Shown: piece by piece, positions 7,683 through 16,879 of the stretch
Position numbering within the stretch: position 1 is the first letter of the stretch
Layout: the number at the start of each line of letters is the position of its first letter
DNA from: Candidatus Phytoplasma solani
Lineage (GTDB): Bacteria; Bacillota_I; Bacilli_A; Acholeplasmatales; Acholeplasmataceae
Direction of reading: 5' to 3'
Length of the DNA stretch: 64,000 nucleotides
NCBI RefSeq assembly: GCF_040126175.1
Contig: NZ_CP155828.1
Location: forward strand, 186,001 to 250,000
Translations under genes and position numbers: made by a program
Notes under the pieces: model-generated
What the model was told of the DNA's origin: nothing
What the model saw: the letters and a program-made list of their open reading frames with translations, nothing else
Databases searched by the model: none

Positions 7683-10600
7683 ATGTTTTTTTATAATAAA
7701 TTATTATCTTTGTTTAAAAAAAAGCGAAAAAAAAATGATGTTTTTTCTCCTTTTTTACAAGAATTAAAAAAAACAATTATACAGATAAAAATAACATCTA
7801 TCAATGAATCTAAAAAAAATAATGATTTAAATGATGATATACAAATATTAAAAGATAAGTACGAATCATATACAAAAACAATTAAAAAAAAATATTTTAA
7901 AATATTTACTGTTCTTGATGAAAAAATCAAACAATTAGTAAAACAAAAAAATATTATTTTGCAAAAAAACACTCTTAAAAAGGTTAAAATAAAAGATTTT
8001 TTTAACAAAGAGATTAGTGTTCAAAAAAACAAAAATCAAGTCAAAATTAAACATTTAATGAAAATTTTTCAAAAAGAAATTGAATATTACAAAAAGCAAA
8101 ATCATAAAAAAAAAATACATCTTTTAACTCAATTAACCGATAAAAACAATAATATTAATAATTTATTAATTCATCTCGAAAAACAAAAAAAACAATTAGA
8201 AGAAAAAAAGAATTCTGATAATCAGCTGTTAAAACAAAATTTTTATAATACAGATTTTAAATTAAATCAAAAACATAAAAATCTCAATAAACAATTAGGT
8301 TTAGAATTAAAAGCTTTAGAAATTAAAAAAATAGACAATTTAGCCAATATTGAAAAAATATACAATAATAAAATAGAGTTATATCAAAAAAATATTAATA
8401 AAATCCACAAAATATACCAAATAAAATTAAATTTTCACGATCAAATCTTTGATTCGATTAAAAATGATTATGAAAAAAGCAAAATTAAAATTAAATTACA
8501 AAAAGAAAATTTTTTTTGCAAGATAAGACCTATTACTTTTTTAAATCTACCATTTTGTCATTTTTTTTATAATTCTTTTGGTTCAGATATTCAAAATCAA
8601 AAAAATAAACTTTATTCTCGCAATCAAGAAAATGAATTAACTTATTTAAAAGAAATAACTTTATGGAAAAAAAAATATAATTTTATTAATATCAACCATT
8701 ATAAAGCCATTAATCAATTACATTTAGAAAAAGAAAAAAAAGAAGAAATTTATCAAAAATATCGAAAAAATTTAATAAAAAATTATTATTATCAAGAGCA
8801 AAAAATTAAATATTTATTTGAGCAAAAAATAAATGATGTTAAATTACAAATTCAAATTATTCGTAATTTACATTTGCGAGATAATTCTATTTTTGATAAT
8901 GAAAAAGATTATCAAGAAACTTTTTTTTCTTATCGTAAAATTATGTTAATTTTAGAATTAGAAAACAATTCTATTCAAAGTGATTACTACCATGATTTTT
9001 TTCATAATAAAACAGCCTTTGAATTTAAAAATAAAAGCATTGCTTTACAATTGAAGTTAGAAAAAATAAAAATTCATTTTAATGATTTAACTAAAATAAT
9101 GGATTTAAAAAAAGAAATTAGTTTTTTAGACAATCAAATCACAAATTATGAATTGTTGCAACAAGATAATTTAATTATTTATCAATTAAATGAAGTAAAA
9201 AAAAAGCATTTTTATTTAAAAGATATTAGTTTACACAATATATATATTAATTATCTTTGGAAAAAACAACTTTTTGAAGAAATGCAACTTTTAACTACAT
9301 TATCAGACTCTGTAAAGAAAATAAAATCAATAAACAATCAAAATATTGTTATTTTGGAGCAATTAAAACAAAAAATTAGTTTTTTTGAGACTTTTTGTAG
9401 TAATAAAATTTGTCTTTTAGAAGAAAATATTATAAATAAGTTTCAACAAATGATCAATAATGATTTTGTTAAAATTATAGAAGAACAATTTTATAATTTT
9501 TGTTTGCTTAATGAAAAAAAGTATTTCTTTAAAAAACAACAAATTTTAGATAAAATTGAAATTATCAAACAAATAATTATTTTTTATGAAAAACAATTAT
9601 TTTTTATTAGTGAAAAAATTCAAAATAATGATGGACATCAAATTCAAACCCCATTGGAACAAATTTATCGTCAAATCAACCTTAAAAAAGAAAAATTTAA
9701 TCAACAAAGTAATTATTTTTCTCAAAAAGTAATCAAAATAAAAAATGATTATTATAAAAAAAAACAAAAATATAATTTAAAACATCAACAAAAAATTAAT
9801 GAAATTAAAGGGTTATTTCAAAAACTTTTCTTTTTATGGAAATATTGTCCTTTAGAAACCAAAATCACAAAATTACAACCTTTATCAGTTGTTAAAAAAT
9901 TTTATTCTCCCCTTTTTTTCAAAATTTGGAAAAAAATTTTAAACAAAACTCTTCAAGTTATTTTTTTTTATTATCGTTATCAAAATAATTTTATTAAACA
10001 AAATAAATTTTTTTTAAATTTAGAAAGACAACAATCAATTCAACAAAAAGAAAAACAATCAATTGACTATTATTTGTTTGATACAAACTTTTTAATCAAA
10101 GATAAATTTATGAATTCTTTAGATTTTTTTGTTGAAAAAATATTCTTGCAAAAAGAAAAAGCATTTTTGCAAGAAATTAAAAAAAAGAAAATTCAAAAAG
10201 AAAAAGAATTAGAAAAAAGTTCAAAATCAATGCAACAAAAAATAGTTTTATTGAATGATAACCTTGAAGATGTGTTAATCAATTTAAAACAATTTTGGGA
10301 AACACAACAAAAAGATTTGAAAAAAAAATTAATTTTTTTACAAAAAAAGAATTTAGATAAATTTTCTCAAAAAGAAAAATTATTTTTTGAAAATAAAAAA
10401 ATAACCATTAAGAAAAAAAATAATGAAATTTTTAAAAATTTTATTTTTCACAAAGAAAATATTTTAAAAATATTTGCCCAAAAAGAAATAAACAACAAGA
10501 AAAAAATTATTGTAATTAATAAAAAGATTAAGTATAATCAAAAATTTTTGCATCAAAAAATTAAAATATCTTTTTGGAAAGAAAAGTTTAAAAAAATAAT

Positions 10601-10718
10601 GTTACAATTATCATTATTTCAGCAAAAATACAAAAAAACACAAGAAATTAACGGTCATTACAAAAAAATAAGTAAAAAAATTAAACAAGAAATTCAATTT
10701 GAAAAAAGAATTTCTTAA
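7683..10718 (+). CDS. very large coiled-coil protein of unknown function
   Basis: 1011 residues, unusually long for this genome, dominated by Lys, Ile, Asn, Gln, Glu and Phe with heptad-like spacing over most of its length (for example 130-240, 420-700, 830-1000), so largely coiled coil. There is no signal peptide; the N-terminus is basic (FKKKRKKND). Two short aromatic, non-coiled stretches break the rods (about 280-300, FFCKIRPITFLNLPFCHFF, and about 720-770, LFFLWKYCPLE through LQVIFFYYRYQNN) and could be hinges or membrane-touching parts. The start is supported by AAAGGAAAA 5-10 nt upstream. It lies 39 nt before the peptide-importer ATPase and may share its transcript. I know no family by sequence; a cytoskeletal or scaffold role is speculation from the coiled-coil content. 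Confidence 0.8.
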   Translation: MFFYNKLLSLFKKKRKKNDVFSPFLQELKKTIIQIKITSINESKKNNDLNDDIQILKDKYESYTKTIKKKYFKIFTVLDEKIKQLVKQKNIILQKNTLKKVKIKDFFNKEISVQKNKNQVKIKHLMKIFQKEIEYYKKQNHKKKIHLLTQLTDKNNNINNLLIHLEKQKKQLEEKKNSDNQLLKQNFYNTDFKLNQKHKNLNKQLGLELKALEIKKIDNLANIEKIYNNKIELYQKNINKIHKIYQIKLNFHDQIFDSIKNDYEKSKIKIKLQKENFFCKIRPITFLNLPFCHFFYNSFGSDIQNQKNKLYSRNQENELTYLKEITLWKKKYNFININHYKAINQLHLEKEKKEEIYQKYRKNLIKNYYYQEQKIKYLFEQKINDVKLQIQIIRNLHLRDNSIFDNEKDYQETFFSYRKIMLILELENNSIQSDYYHDFFHNKTAFEFKNKSIALQLKLEKIKIHFNDLTKIMDLKKEISFLDNQITNYELLQQDNLIIYQLNEVKKKHFYLKDISLHNIYINYLWKKQLFEEMQLLTTLSDSVKKIKSINNQNIVILEQLKQKISFFETFCSNKICLLEENIINKFQQMINNDFVKIIEEQFYNFCLLNEKKYFFKKQQILDKIEIIKQIIIFYEKQLFFISEKIQNNDGHQIQTPLEQIYRQINLKKEKFNQQSNYFSQKVIKIKNDYYKKKQKYNLKHQQKINEIKGLFQKLFFLWKYCPLETKITKLQPLSVVKKFYSPLFFKIWKKILNKTLQVIFFYYRYQNNFIKQNKFFLNLERQQSIQQKEKQSIDYYLFDTNFLIKDKFMNSLDFFVEKIFLQKEKAFLQEIKKKKIQKEKELEKSSKSMQQKIVLLNDNLEDVLINLKQFWETQQKDLKKKLIFLQKKNLDKFSQKEKLFFENKKITIKKKNNEIFKNFIFHKENILKIFAQKEINNKKKIIVINKKIKYNQKFLHQKIKISFWKEKFKKIMLQLSLFQQKYKKTQEINGHYKKISKKIKQEIQFEKRIS

Positions 10719-10757
10719 AAAAATATTTTCAAAAAACAAAAAAAATTAGGAGAAAAA

Positions 10758-11741
10758 ATGGCTATTATCAATCAGATTTTAATTGAAATTAAAAATCTAT
10801 CAAAATATTTTGTTGTTAAAAAGAATTTTTTACAAGAAGATGAATTTTTAAAAGCTAACCAAAATATTAATTTAAATATTTTTAAAGGTGAAACTTTAGC
10901 TGTTGTAGGGGGTTCTGGTTCAGGCAAATCTACTTTAGGACAGGTGATTTTGCAACTACAAAATCCAACCTCAGGTCATGTTTTTTATCATCAAAATAAC
11001 AAAATAAATGTGGATTTAACTGCAATTAGCAACAAACAAAAACGTTTTTTACGCAAAGATTTACAAATCATTTTTCAAGATCCTTTTTCTTCTCTTGACC
11101 CCCTTTTTAAAATATCTGATATTATTGGTGAAGGACTTTTGATTCATAAAATGGTTAAAAATAAAAAAGATTCGGTATATAAAAAAATGATTTTAGAAAT
11201 AATGCAAAAATGCGGCATTGATCTTTCTTTTTATAACCGCTATCCGCATCAATTATCAGGTGGTCAAAGGCAAAGAATTGCTATTGCACGTGCTTTGGTT
11301 ATTAAGCCTCAATTTGTTGTTTGTGATGAAATAGTTTCAGCTTTAGATGTTTCAATTCAAGCACAAATATTAAAACTGATTAATGATTTGAAAAAAGAAT
11401 TTCAACTTACTTTTTTATTTATTACTCATGACCTAGGAGTTGCTCGTTTTTTAAGTGATCGTATTTGTGTGATGTATTTAGGTAAAACAATTGAACTTGC
11501 CAAAACAGAAGATATGTTTAAAAATCCTTATCATCCTTACACCAAACAATTACTAAATGCTATTCCTAAATTACCAATTCAAAACCAATCTCTTCCAGAT
11601 TATGAAATTAAGTATGAATATCAAGATTTTTCATTTTTATTTCCAACCACCACTCAAGATTTAGATTGGTATCAAGTAGATTTTAATCACTTTGTGGCTT
11701 GTACTTTAAAAAATAAACCTAAAGGAAAAACCAAAATATGA
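10758..11741 (+). CDS. dppF: peptide ABC importer ATP-binding protein (DppF/OppF type)
   Basis: 327 residues. Hydrolyses ATP on the cytoplasmic face to drive peptide import. Walker A GGSGSGKST (about residues 52-60), Q-loop IIFQDPFSSLDP, signature LSGGQRQRIAIARAL, Walker B FVVCDEIVSALD (Val-Cys-Asp-Glu intact) and the H-loop LFITHD are all present. The family's C-terminal region follows, with a diverged tail (HFVACT) that lacks the usual double-Cys pattern. TAGGAG precedes the ATG. The stop overlaps the next gene by 4 nt (ATGA), indicating translational coupling. Gene order here is F-D-A-B-C, unlike the usual A-B-C-D-F order. Dpp versus Opp specificity cannot be settled from sequence. Confidence 0.9.
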   Translation: MAIINQILIEIKNLSKYFVVKKNFLQEDEFLKANQNINLNIFKGETLAVVGGSGSGKSTLGQVILQLQNPTSGHVFYHQNNKINVDLTAISNKQKRFLRKDLQIIFQDPFSSLDPLFKISDIIGEGLLIHKMVKNKKDSVYKKMILEIMQKCGIDLSFYNRYPHQLSGGQRQRIAIARALVIKPQFVVCDEIVSALDVSIQAQILKLINDLKKEFQLTFLFITHDLGVARFLSDRICVMYLGKTIELAKTEDMFKNPYHPYTKQLLNAIPKLPIQNQSLPDYEIKYEYQDFSFLFPTTTQDLDWYQVDFNHFVACTLKNKPKGKTKI

Positions 11742-12532
11742 GTTTATTACAAGTTAAAAATTTACATACTTATTTTCAGACTCAAAAAGAGTTAATTAAG
11801 GCAGTTTGTGGAGTTTCTTTTGAAGTTCAAAAAGAAAAAACCCTAGGTATAGTTGGAGAATCAGGAAGTGGTAAAAGTCAAACAGCGATGTCTATTTTGC
11901 AATTATTTGAAAAAAATCAAAAAATCCATCAAGGTAAAATTATTTTCGATCAACAAGTGATTTCGGAATTCGGGGAAAAAGAAATGCAAAAAATACGCGG
12001 AAATGAAATAGCTATGATTTTTCAAGATCCGACTACCAGCTTAAATCCTGTTTTTAAAATTAAAAACCAAATTATAGAAGTTTTAATGTTGCATCGCAAT
12101 ATAAACGCACAAAAGGCTTATCAAAAAAGTTGTGAAATTTTAAAAAAAGTTAAAATACCTAATATTCAAAGAATCATGAATTCTTATCCACATCAATTAT
12201 CAGGCGGGATGTGTCAAAGAATCATGATTGCAATGGCGTTAGTTTGTCAACCTAAACTTTTAATTGCCGATGAAGCTACTACTGCTTTGGATGTGATTGT
12301 GCAAAAAGAAATCCTTAATTTAATTAGTGATTTGCAAAAAGAGGAAAAAACTGCTGTTTTGTTTATTACTCATGATTTAGGGGTAGTCTCTCAAGTGGCT
12401 GATGATGTGATTGTGATGCATCAGGGGAAAATAGTAGAAAGTGCACCCACTCAACAAATTTTAAACAATCCACAACACCCTTATACTAAAAATTTGTTAG
12501 CTAATTTTTTGAAAACAGGTCTTAGTTGCTAA
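11738..12532 (+). CDS. dppD: peptide ABC importer ATP-binding protein (DppD/OppD type)
   Basis: 264 residues, the partner ATPase of the preceding protein. Walker A GESGSGKSQ, Q-loop MIFQDPTTSLNP, signature LSGGMCQRIMIAMAL, Walker B LLIADEATTALD, H-loop LFITHDLG. It is shorter than many DppD proteins (about 320-330) because it stops soon after the HPYTKNLL motif, without most of the C-terminal peptide-transporter extension. Translation is coupled to dppF by a 4-nt overlap. A 257-nt gap with its own promoter separates it from the binding-protein gene. Confidence 0.9.
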   Translation: MSLLQVKNLHTYFQTQKELIKAVCGVSFEVQKEKTLGIVGESGSGKSQTAMSILQLFEKNQKIHQGKIIFDQQVISEFGEKEMQKIRGNEIAMIFQDPTTSLNPVFKIKNQIIEVLMLHRNINAQKAYQKSCEILKKVKIPNIQRIMNSYPHQLSGGMCQRIMIAMALVCQPKLLIADEATTALDVIVQKEILNLISDLQKEEKTAVLFITHDLGVVSQVADDVIVMHQGKIVESAPTQQILNNPQHPYTKNLLANFLKTGLSC

Positions 12533-12674
12533 TTAGTAAAGAGTTTAAAAAAATTAACAAATATTTTTTTAATAAAACAAAAAAATTTTATCAATTATTA
12601 AATAACCAAAATATTTTTAAATTAAAATTAAAAAAAATCAAATTTTAAAAGTTTAATTTTTTATTGTTTATAAG

Positions 12675-12703
12675 TTAACTTTTTTTTGTTTTTGATGTAT
12701 AAT
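12675..12703 (+). promoter_or_regulatory. sigma-70-type promoter of the binding-protein gene
   Basis: TTAACT, 17-nt spacer, TATAAT; the -10 ends 86 nt before the dppA start. An internal promoter would let the binding protein be made in excess over the ATPases. Confidence 0.65.
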
Positions 12704-12710
12704 TGTATTT

Positions 12711-12764
12711 AATAGTAGTTATTTTTTGAAAAGCTGCTATTAATATCAAGCTGCTATTAATATC
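12711..12764 (+). repeat. tandem 17-bp repeat with alternative hairpin in the dppA leader
   Basis: AAGCTGCTATTAATATC is present twice head to tail, perfectly, at 12731-12747 and 12748-12764. AATAGTAG (12711-12718) can pair with CTGCTATT in either copy (one G-U), giving two mutually exclusive stems between the promoter and the GGAG ribosome-binding site at about 12774. Confidence 0.7.
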
Positions 12765-12789
12765 AAAACAAAAGGAGAAAAAATAAAAT

Positions 12790-14364
12790 ATGGATTTAAC
12801 CAAATTCAAAAATTTTTACAAAAAACATAAAAAAGGAATGATTATTGGAAGTAGTTTGTTTGTTGTTTGTGGCATCATTATTACATTATTGATGATTTAT
12901 AAACCTTTAAAAAACGACATTTTCGATAAAAATACAGTAAATATTGCTGTTCCTTGTGATACCAAAGGGTTTGATGTAACTATGGAAAGTATAACTAATT
13001 CTTCATATTCATACAATGTTTTTTCAATGATACATGATACTTTGTTATATAAAACAAAAAATGGCCAAGTAGAATCTAGATTAGCTTTGCTTCCTCAAAA
13101 AGAAGGCAAAAAACTAACATTTACTTTAAAAAATGATATCTTTTTTCACAATGGCAAACCTTTAAAAACAGATGACGTCATTTTTACTTTTGAAAGAGCA
13201 AAAACAAACGAACATAAACAATTTCAAGAAATTGATTCAATTACTAAAAAAGATGATAAAACATTTGAAGTTATATTAAAAGAAGATAATATGTGGTATG
13301 ATTTTAAATTTTATAACTTTTTTAGAGTTTTAAGTAAGGAAACCATTTTAGCAGCCACAAATGAAACTGAAATGAAAAAAGCTTTACAAGTGGGATCAGG
13401 CCCTTATAAATTAGTTAATTATGAAAAAGATGATAAACTAAATTTTTTATTATTTGATTCTTATTATGATAAAACAAGAATCCAAAATAGTCTTAAAAAA
13501 GTTAATTTTATCGTTTCTAAAGACGATGACACTAATTTACAAAAATTAGAAAAGGGTGAATTTGATTCTATTAGTTATCCTGCAAGTAAAATTAAAGATA
13601 TTAAAAAAAAGCTTGGCAATAAAGTGACGGTAGTTGAAAATGATTCTGTCAGTTGTAGCTATATTTATATTAACAAAAAAACCACTCCTTTGCAAACTAG
13701 ACAAGCAATTAGTCAAACAATTGACACTAACAAAATTAAACAAGAGTTAGATTTACCGTCAAAAGTTTTAGATAGTTATTTACCACCTTCTTTGGTAGGT
13801 TATAATTCAGATTTAAAATATGTTTTAGATTTAACACAAGCTAAAACATATGTTAATACTTTAAACGAAACGCAAAAAAAATTAAAAATAGCTGCAAGTT
13901 CAGGTCCTTTAACTTTTCAACCTAAAATTATTGAACAATTAAGAGACGTTGGTTTTAAAGTTGAATTTGTTCAATTAGAATTTAATATGGTTACGCAAAA
14001 GATGATAGAAGATAATTCTGATTTTAATATGCTTTTTTTAGGTGAAAACCATGAAATGGAATACGGTCATAAATCTTTAAGTGATTATTTTTTAACCAAC
14101 AATAACACGTCTAATTTTTGCCATGTTGATGAAAGCGATAAACTTTCCATTGAAAATAAATTAATTGAAGTACAAAAATCTTTTGATAAAGTCAAATACA
14201 CTAATTTAGTCAAAGAAGTAAGTAAATACATCCATGATAATGTTTATGTCATTCCTTTATACACCTCTCCTTCTTATTTTATTACTTCAAATCATATTAA
14301 ACAAGGTTTTACAACAGATGCTTTTTCGAGATTGGAATTTACTGATATTAGAAAAGAAAAATAG
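12790..14364 (+). CDS. dppA: peptide ABC importer substrate-binding protein (SBP_bac_5 family)
   Basis: 524 residues. Extracellular, membrane-anchored receptor that delivers peptides to the permease pair. The N-terminus has a basic stretch and one hydrophobic segment (about residues 17-38). No canonical lipobox is present (the Cys lies inside the hydrophobic core, LFVVCGII), so it may be held by an uncleaved signal anchor. Family features include the block NDIFFHNGKPLKTDDVIFTF, SGPYKLVNYEKDD, and the C-terminal NVYVIPLYTSPSYF region. AAAGGAG lies about 14 nt upstream. A strong hairpin follows the gene at 14482-14520, before the permease genes. Confidence 0.88.
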   Translation: MDLTKFKNFYKKHKKGMIIGSSLFVVCGIIITLLMIYKPLKNDIFDKNTVNIAVPCDTKGFDVTMESITNSSYSYNVFSMIHDTLLYKTKNGQVESRLALLPQKEGKKLTFTLKNDIFFHNGKPLKTDDVIFTFERAKTNEHKQFQEIDSITKKDDKTFEVILKEDNMWYDFKFYNFFRVLSKETILAATNETEMKKALQVGSGPYKLVNYEKDDKLNFLLFDSYYDKTRIQNSLKKVNFIVSKDDDTNLQKLEKGEFDSISYPASKIKDIKKKLGNKVTVVENDSVSCSYIYINKKTTPLQTRQAISQTIDTNKIKQELDLPSKVLDSYLPPSLVGYNSDLKYVLDLTQAKTYVNTLNETQKKLKIAASSGPLTFQPKIIEQLRDVGFKVEFVQLEFNMVTQKMIEDNSDFNMLFLGENHEMEYGHKSLSDYFLTNNNTSNFCHVDESDKLSIENKLIEVQKSFDKVKYTNLVKEVSKYIHDNVYVIPLYTSPSYFITSNHIKQGFTTDAFSRLEFTDIRKEK

Positions 14365-14481
14365 TATTATCTTGAAAGTATTTTTTTAATTCGCTTATCA
14401 AACTAGTTATTTTTAATTCTAAAAACTATTTTTTTTATCTTCTTAAAATAAAATATTTTGCCAATTAACTTGCTTTTTTTC

Positions 14482-14520
14482 AACACGGTATGTTTTAAAT
14501 AATTGTTTATACCGTGTTTT
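14482..14520 (+). terminator. terminator or attenuating hairpin between dppA and dppB
   Basis: A perfect 10-bp stem AACACGGTAT / ATACCGTGTT is followed by TTGTGG, a weak T-run. It could partly terminate or stabilise the dppA message relative to the permease genes. Confidence 0.6.
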
Positions 14521-14656
14521 GTGGAAGCAATTAATAACAAAACTTACAAAAAAATAAGAAAATACAAATTATTAATTTAAATTTTATAAAAATATTTTAT
14601 CATTTTTGTATGAACTAAATACAAACTTATATTCTAAATTTGCGAGGAGCCTTTTT

Positions 14657-15589
14657 TTGACAAAATATATTTTAAAAAAATTTTTTTATACCGCAATATT
14701 GTTTATAACAGTAATATTCATTATTTTTTTTACTTTGAAATTAGTTCCTGGCGATCCTGTTTCTGCCATGTTTGGCCAAAAAGGTCCAACTAAAGAACAA
14801 AGAGTGATTTACGAAAAAGAATTAGGAATAGATAAACCTTTATTACAGCAATTTTCAAATTATTTGCAAAATATTTTTTTTGAATTTGATTTTGGTAAAT
14901 CTTATGCTGGAAATAAAGAAAGTGCTTTAACTCTTTTTTTTAAAGCTTTTAAAAATACTTTTTTATTAGCTTTTTTAAGTTGTTTTTTTGGCTCTTTGAT
15001 AGGTATTTTTTTCGGAGTATTAGCTGCTTTTTATGCAGGTACTAAAAAAAGTTTAATTATTGATTTAATTGCAATTATTTTGATTTCGGCACCTACTTTT
15101 GTTATTGGTTTTTTGTTGCAAATAACTTTAGGATATTATGCCGGACTTTTTCCCATTTCAGGTTTTGACACTTATCGACACATGTTTTTGCCAGTTTTAA
15201 CTTTATCTTTGGTAATAGCCTCTTCAGTTTTTAAAACCGCTCAAACAACAATGCTAGATGTTTTAGGACAACCTTATATTACTGTTGCTTATGCTAAAGG
15301 TCTTTCGAAATCCAAAATTATTTTTAAACATGCTTTGAAAAATGCTTTAATTCCGATTGTCGCCCACATTGGTTTAATTCTTAGTTTTTTAATTGGTGGT
15401 TCGATTATTGTTGAATATATTTTCAACATTAAAGGTGTTGGAAATCTCATGATTACCGCCTTCGAAGAAAGAAATTATCCTGTAATTCAATGTTGCATTA
15501 TTTTATTAGCTTTAGTAATTGCTATTTGGAATTTATTTTTAGATTTAATTTATCTTTTGTTGGATCCTAAAATAAATAAAAAAGGATGA
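14657..15589 (+). CDS. dppB: peptide ABC importer permease (DppB/OppB type)
   Basis: 310 residues with about six membrane segments. I place the start at TTG 14657, because GAGGAG lies 7 nt upstream at 14644-14649 and the protein then begins MTKYILKKFFYTAILF, the normal beginning of DppB. The ATG at 14606 would add 17 atypical residues and has no ribosome-binding site. Diagnostic features: LVPGDPVSAMFG near the N-terminus and the permease coupling motif (EAA loop) AYAKGLSKSKIIFKHALKNA near residue 230, followed by the IVEYIFNIKGVGNLM block. It pairs with DppC; the spacing to that gene is 4 nt. Confidence 0.9.
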   Translation: MTKYILKKFFYTAILFITVIFIIFFTLKLVPGDPVSAMFGQKGPTKEQRVIYEKELGIDKPLLQQFSNYLQNIFFEFDFGKSYAGNKESALTLFFKAFKNTFLLAFLSCFFGSLIGIFFGVLAAFYAGTKKSLIIDLIAIILISAPTFVIGFLLQITLGYYAGLFPISGFDTYRHMFLPVLTLSLVIASSVFKTAQTTMLDVLGQPYITVAYAKGLSKSKIIFKHALKNALIPIVAHIGLILSFLIGGSIIVEYIFNIKGVGNLMITAFEERNYPVIQCCIILLALVIAIWNLFLDLIYLLLDPKINKKG

Positions 15590-15593
15590 AAAT

Positions 15594-16460
15594 ATGCTAG
15601 AAAGTAAAAAAACAATAATGAAATTTAATTATAAAAAAAGTTTTAAAATTTTGATTAAAAATAAAAATATTTTTTTTGGTAGTCTTTTTTTAATTATTTT
15701 ATTTTTAACTATTTATTTGTTTCCTTTGACACCTTTTTATAAAGATCCTTATAAATCTTCTTTTAAACGTTTACAAAGTTTTAGTTTTAAACACTTGATG
15801 GGAACAGACTCTACCGGTTATGACTTATTTAGCCGTGTTTTAGAAGGGGCTAAAATTTCTTTAACTATTGGTTTTTATGCTGTTTGTTTAGGCAGTTTAA
15901 TCGGTAGTTTTTTAGGGATTATCTCTGGTTATTTTCGCGGTATTATCGATAATATAATTAATTTTATATGTGATATTTTAGTCGTTTTTCCAGATGTTAT
16001 TTTATCCATTATTATTATGTTTTTTTTACAAAAAAGCAAACTATCATTGATTATTGTCTTAAGTGTTTCTAATATTCCTAGCTTTATCCGTATTATTAGA
16101 GCCAATACTTTAAAAATTAAACAAAAGGATTTCATTAAAGCTTCAAAAGCTTTAGGCGCTAGTCAATTTTTAATTATTGTTAAACATCTTGTTCCTCATC
16201 TTTATCCCATTGTTATTGCAAGAATAAGTATTTGTATGGCAACTATAATTCTTACTATTTCAGGACTAGGTTTTATCGGTTTAGGACTTGATCCTACTCT
16301 TCCAGAATGGGGTAATATTTTAAGTTCTTCTAAAAGTGATATGCGTTTTTATCCTCATTTATTTTTTGGTCCCTTTATTGTTATTCTTTTAACTAGTTTA
16401 TCTTTTAATTTAATTGGTAAAGGTTTAATTGCTTTTTTTAACCCTAAAAAAGAAAATTAA
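15594..16460 (+). CDS. dppC: peptide ABC importer permease (DppC/OppC type)
   Basis: 288 residues, about five to six membrane segments. An N-terminal segment (about 27-48) is followed by the family landmark HLMGTDSTGYDLFSRVLEGA, GSFLGIISGYF, and the ATPase-coupling loop ASKALGASQFLIIVKHLVPH. The C-terminus contains LSGLGFIGLGLDPTLPEWG (close variant), the DppC signature. AAAGGATG overlaps the end of dppB. It ends the importer cluster; no strong terminator is visible directly after it. Confidence 0.92.
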   Translation: MLESKKTIMKFNYKKSFKILIKNKNIFFGSLFLIILFLTIYLFPLTPFYKDPYKSSFKRLQSFSFKHLMGTDSTGYDLFSRVLEGAKISLTIGFYAVCLGSLIGSFLGIISGYFRGIIDNIINFICDILVVFPDVILSIIIMFFLQKSKLSLIIVLSVSNIPSFIRIIRANTLKIKQKDFIKASKALGASQFLIIVKHLVPHLYPIVIARISICMATIILTISGLGFIGLGLDPTLPEWGNILSSSKSDMRFYPHLFFGPFIVILLTSLSFNLIGKGLIAFFNPKKEN

Positions 16461-16879
16461 GTAAATCATTTTAATATTTTATCAAAATAAAAGATTAGTC
16501 TTAAAGTTAATAAACATTTAAAATAAAGAAAAATTAAAATTTTTAATAAAAATTTTTTATTTAGGACATTTTCTGGTTTAAAAAAACATTTATAAATGGA
16601 AAAAATAAAATATTAAATATTTTCACGATATTGAAATTAAACTATGTATATTATAAAAAGAATTATCCTAAATTTCAAAACAATAAATAAATTCAAGCGT
16701 ATTTTACTACTATTAAAGATTTTGTTATTTGTCGATTTTTTCATACACATCTAAAAATTTTAATTAAATAAATTTTATTTTTTTATAACATTTCGCTTAA
16801 TTATATAGTTAGTCAAACTAACTAAAATTAAATAAATAACACTTACAACAAAGAAAGGAGTTTTATAATCAAAATTAAT
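16461..16879. other. intergenic, convergent gap with no gene seen
   Basis: AT-rich sequence between the end of dppC (plus strand) and the dead amino-acid importer (minus strand). A GAAAGGAG at 16852-16860 has no good reading frame after it. Nothing else is recognisable. Confidence 0.5.

Noticed and set aside
12731-12764. CRISPR-like repeat
   Set aside because: Only two directly adjoining copies, no spacers and no cas genes anywhere in the window.
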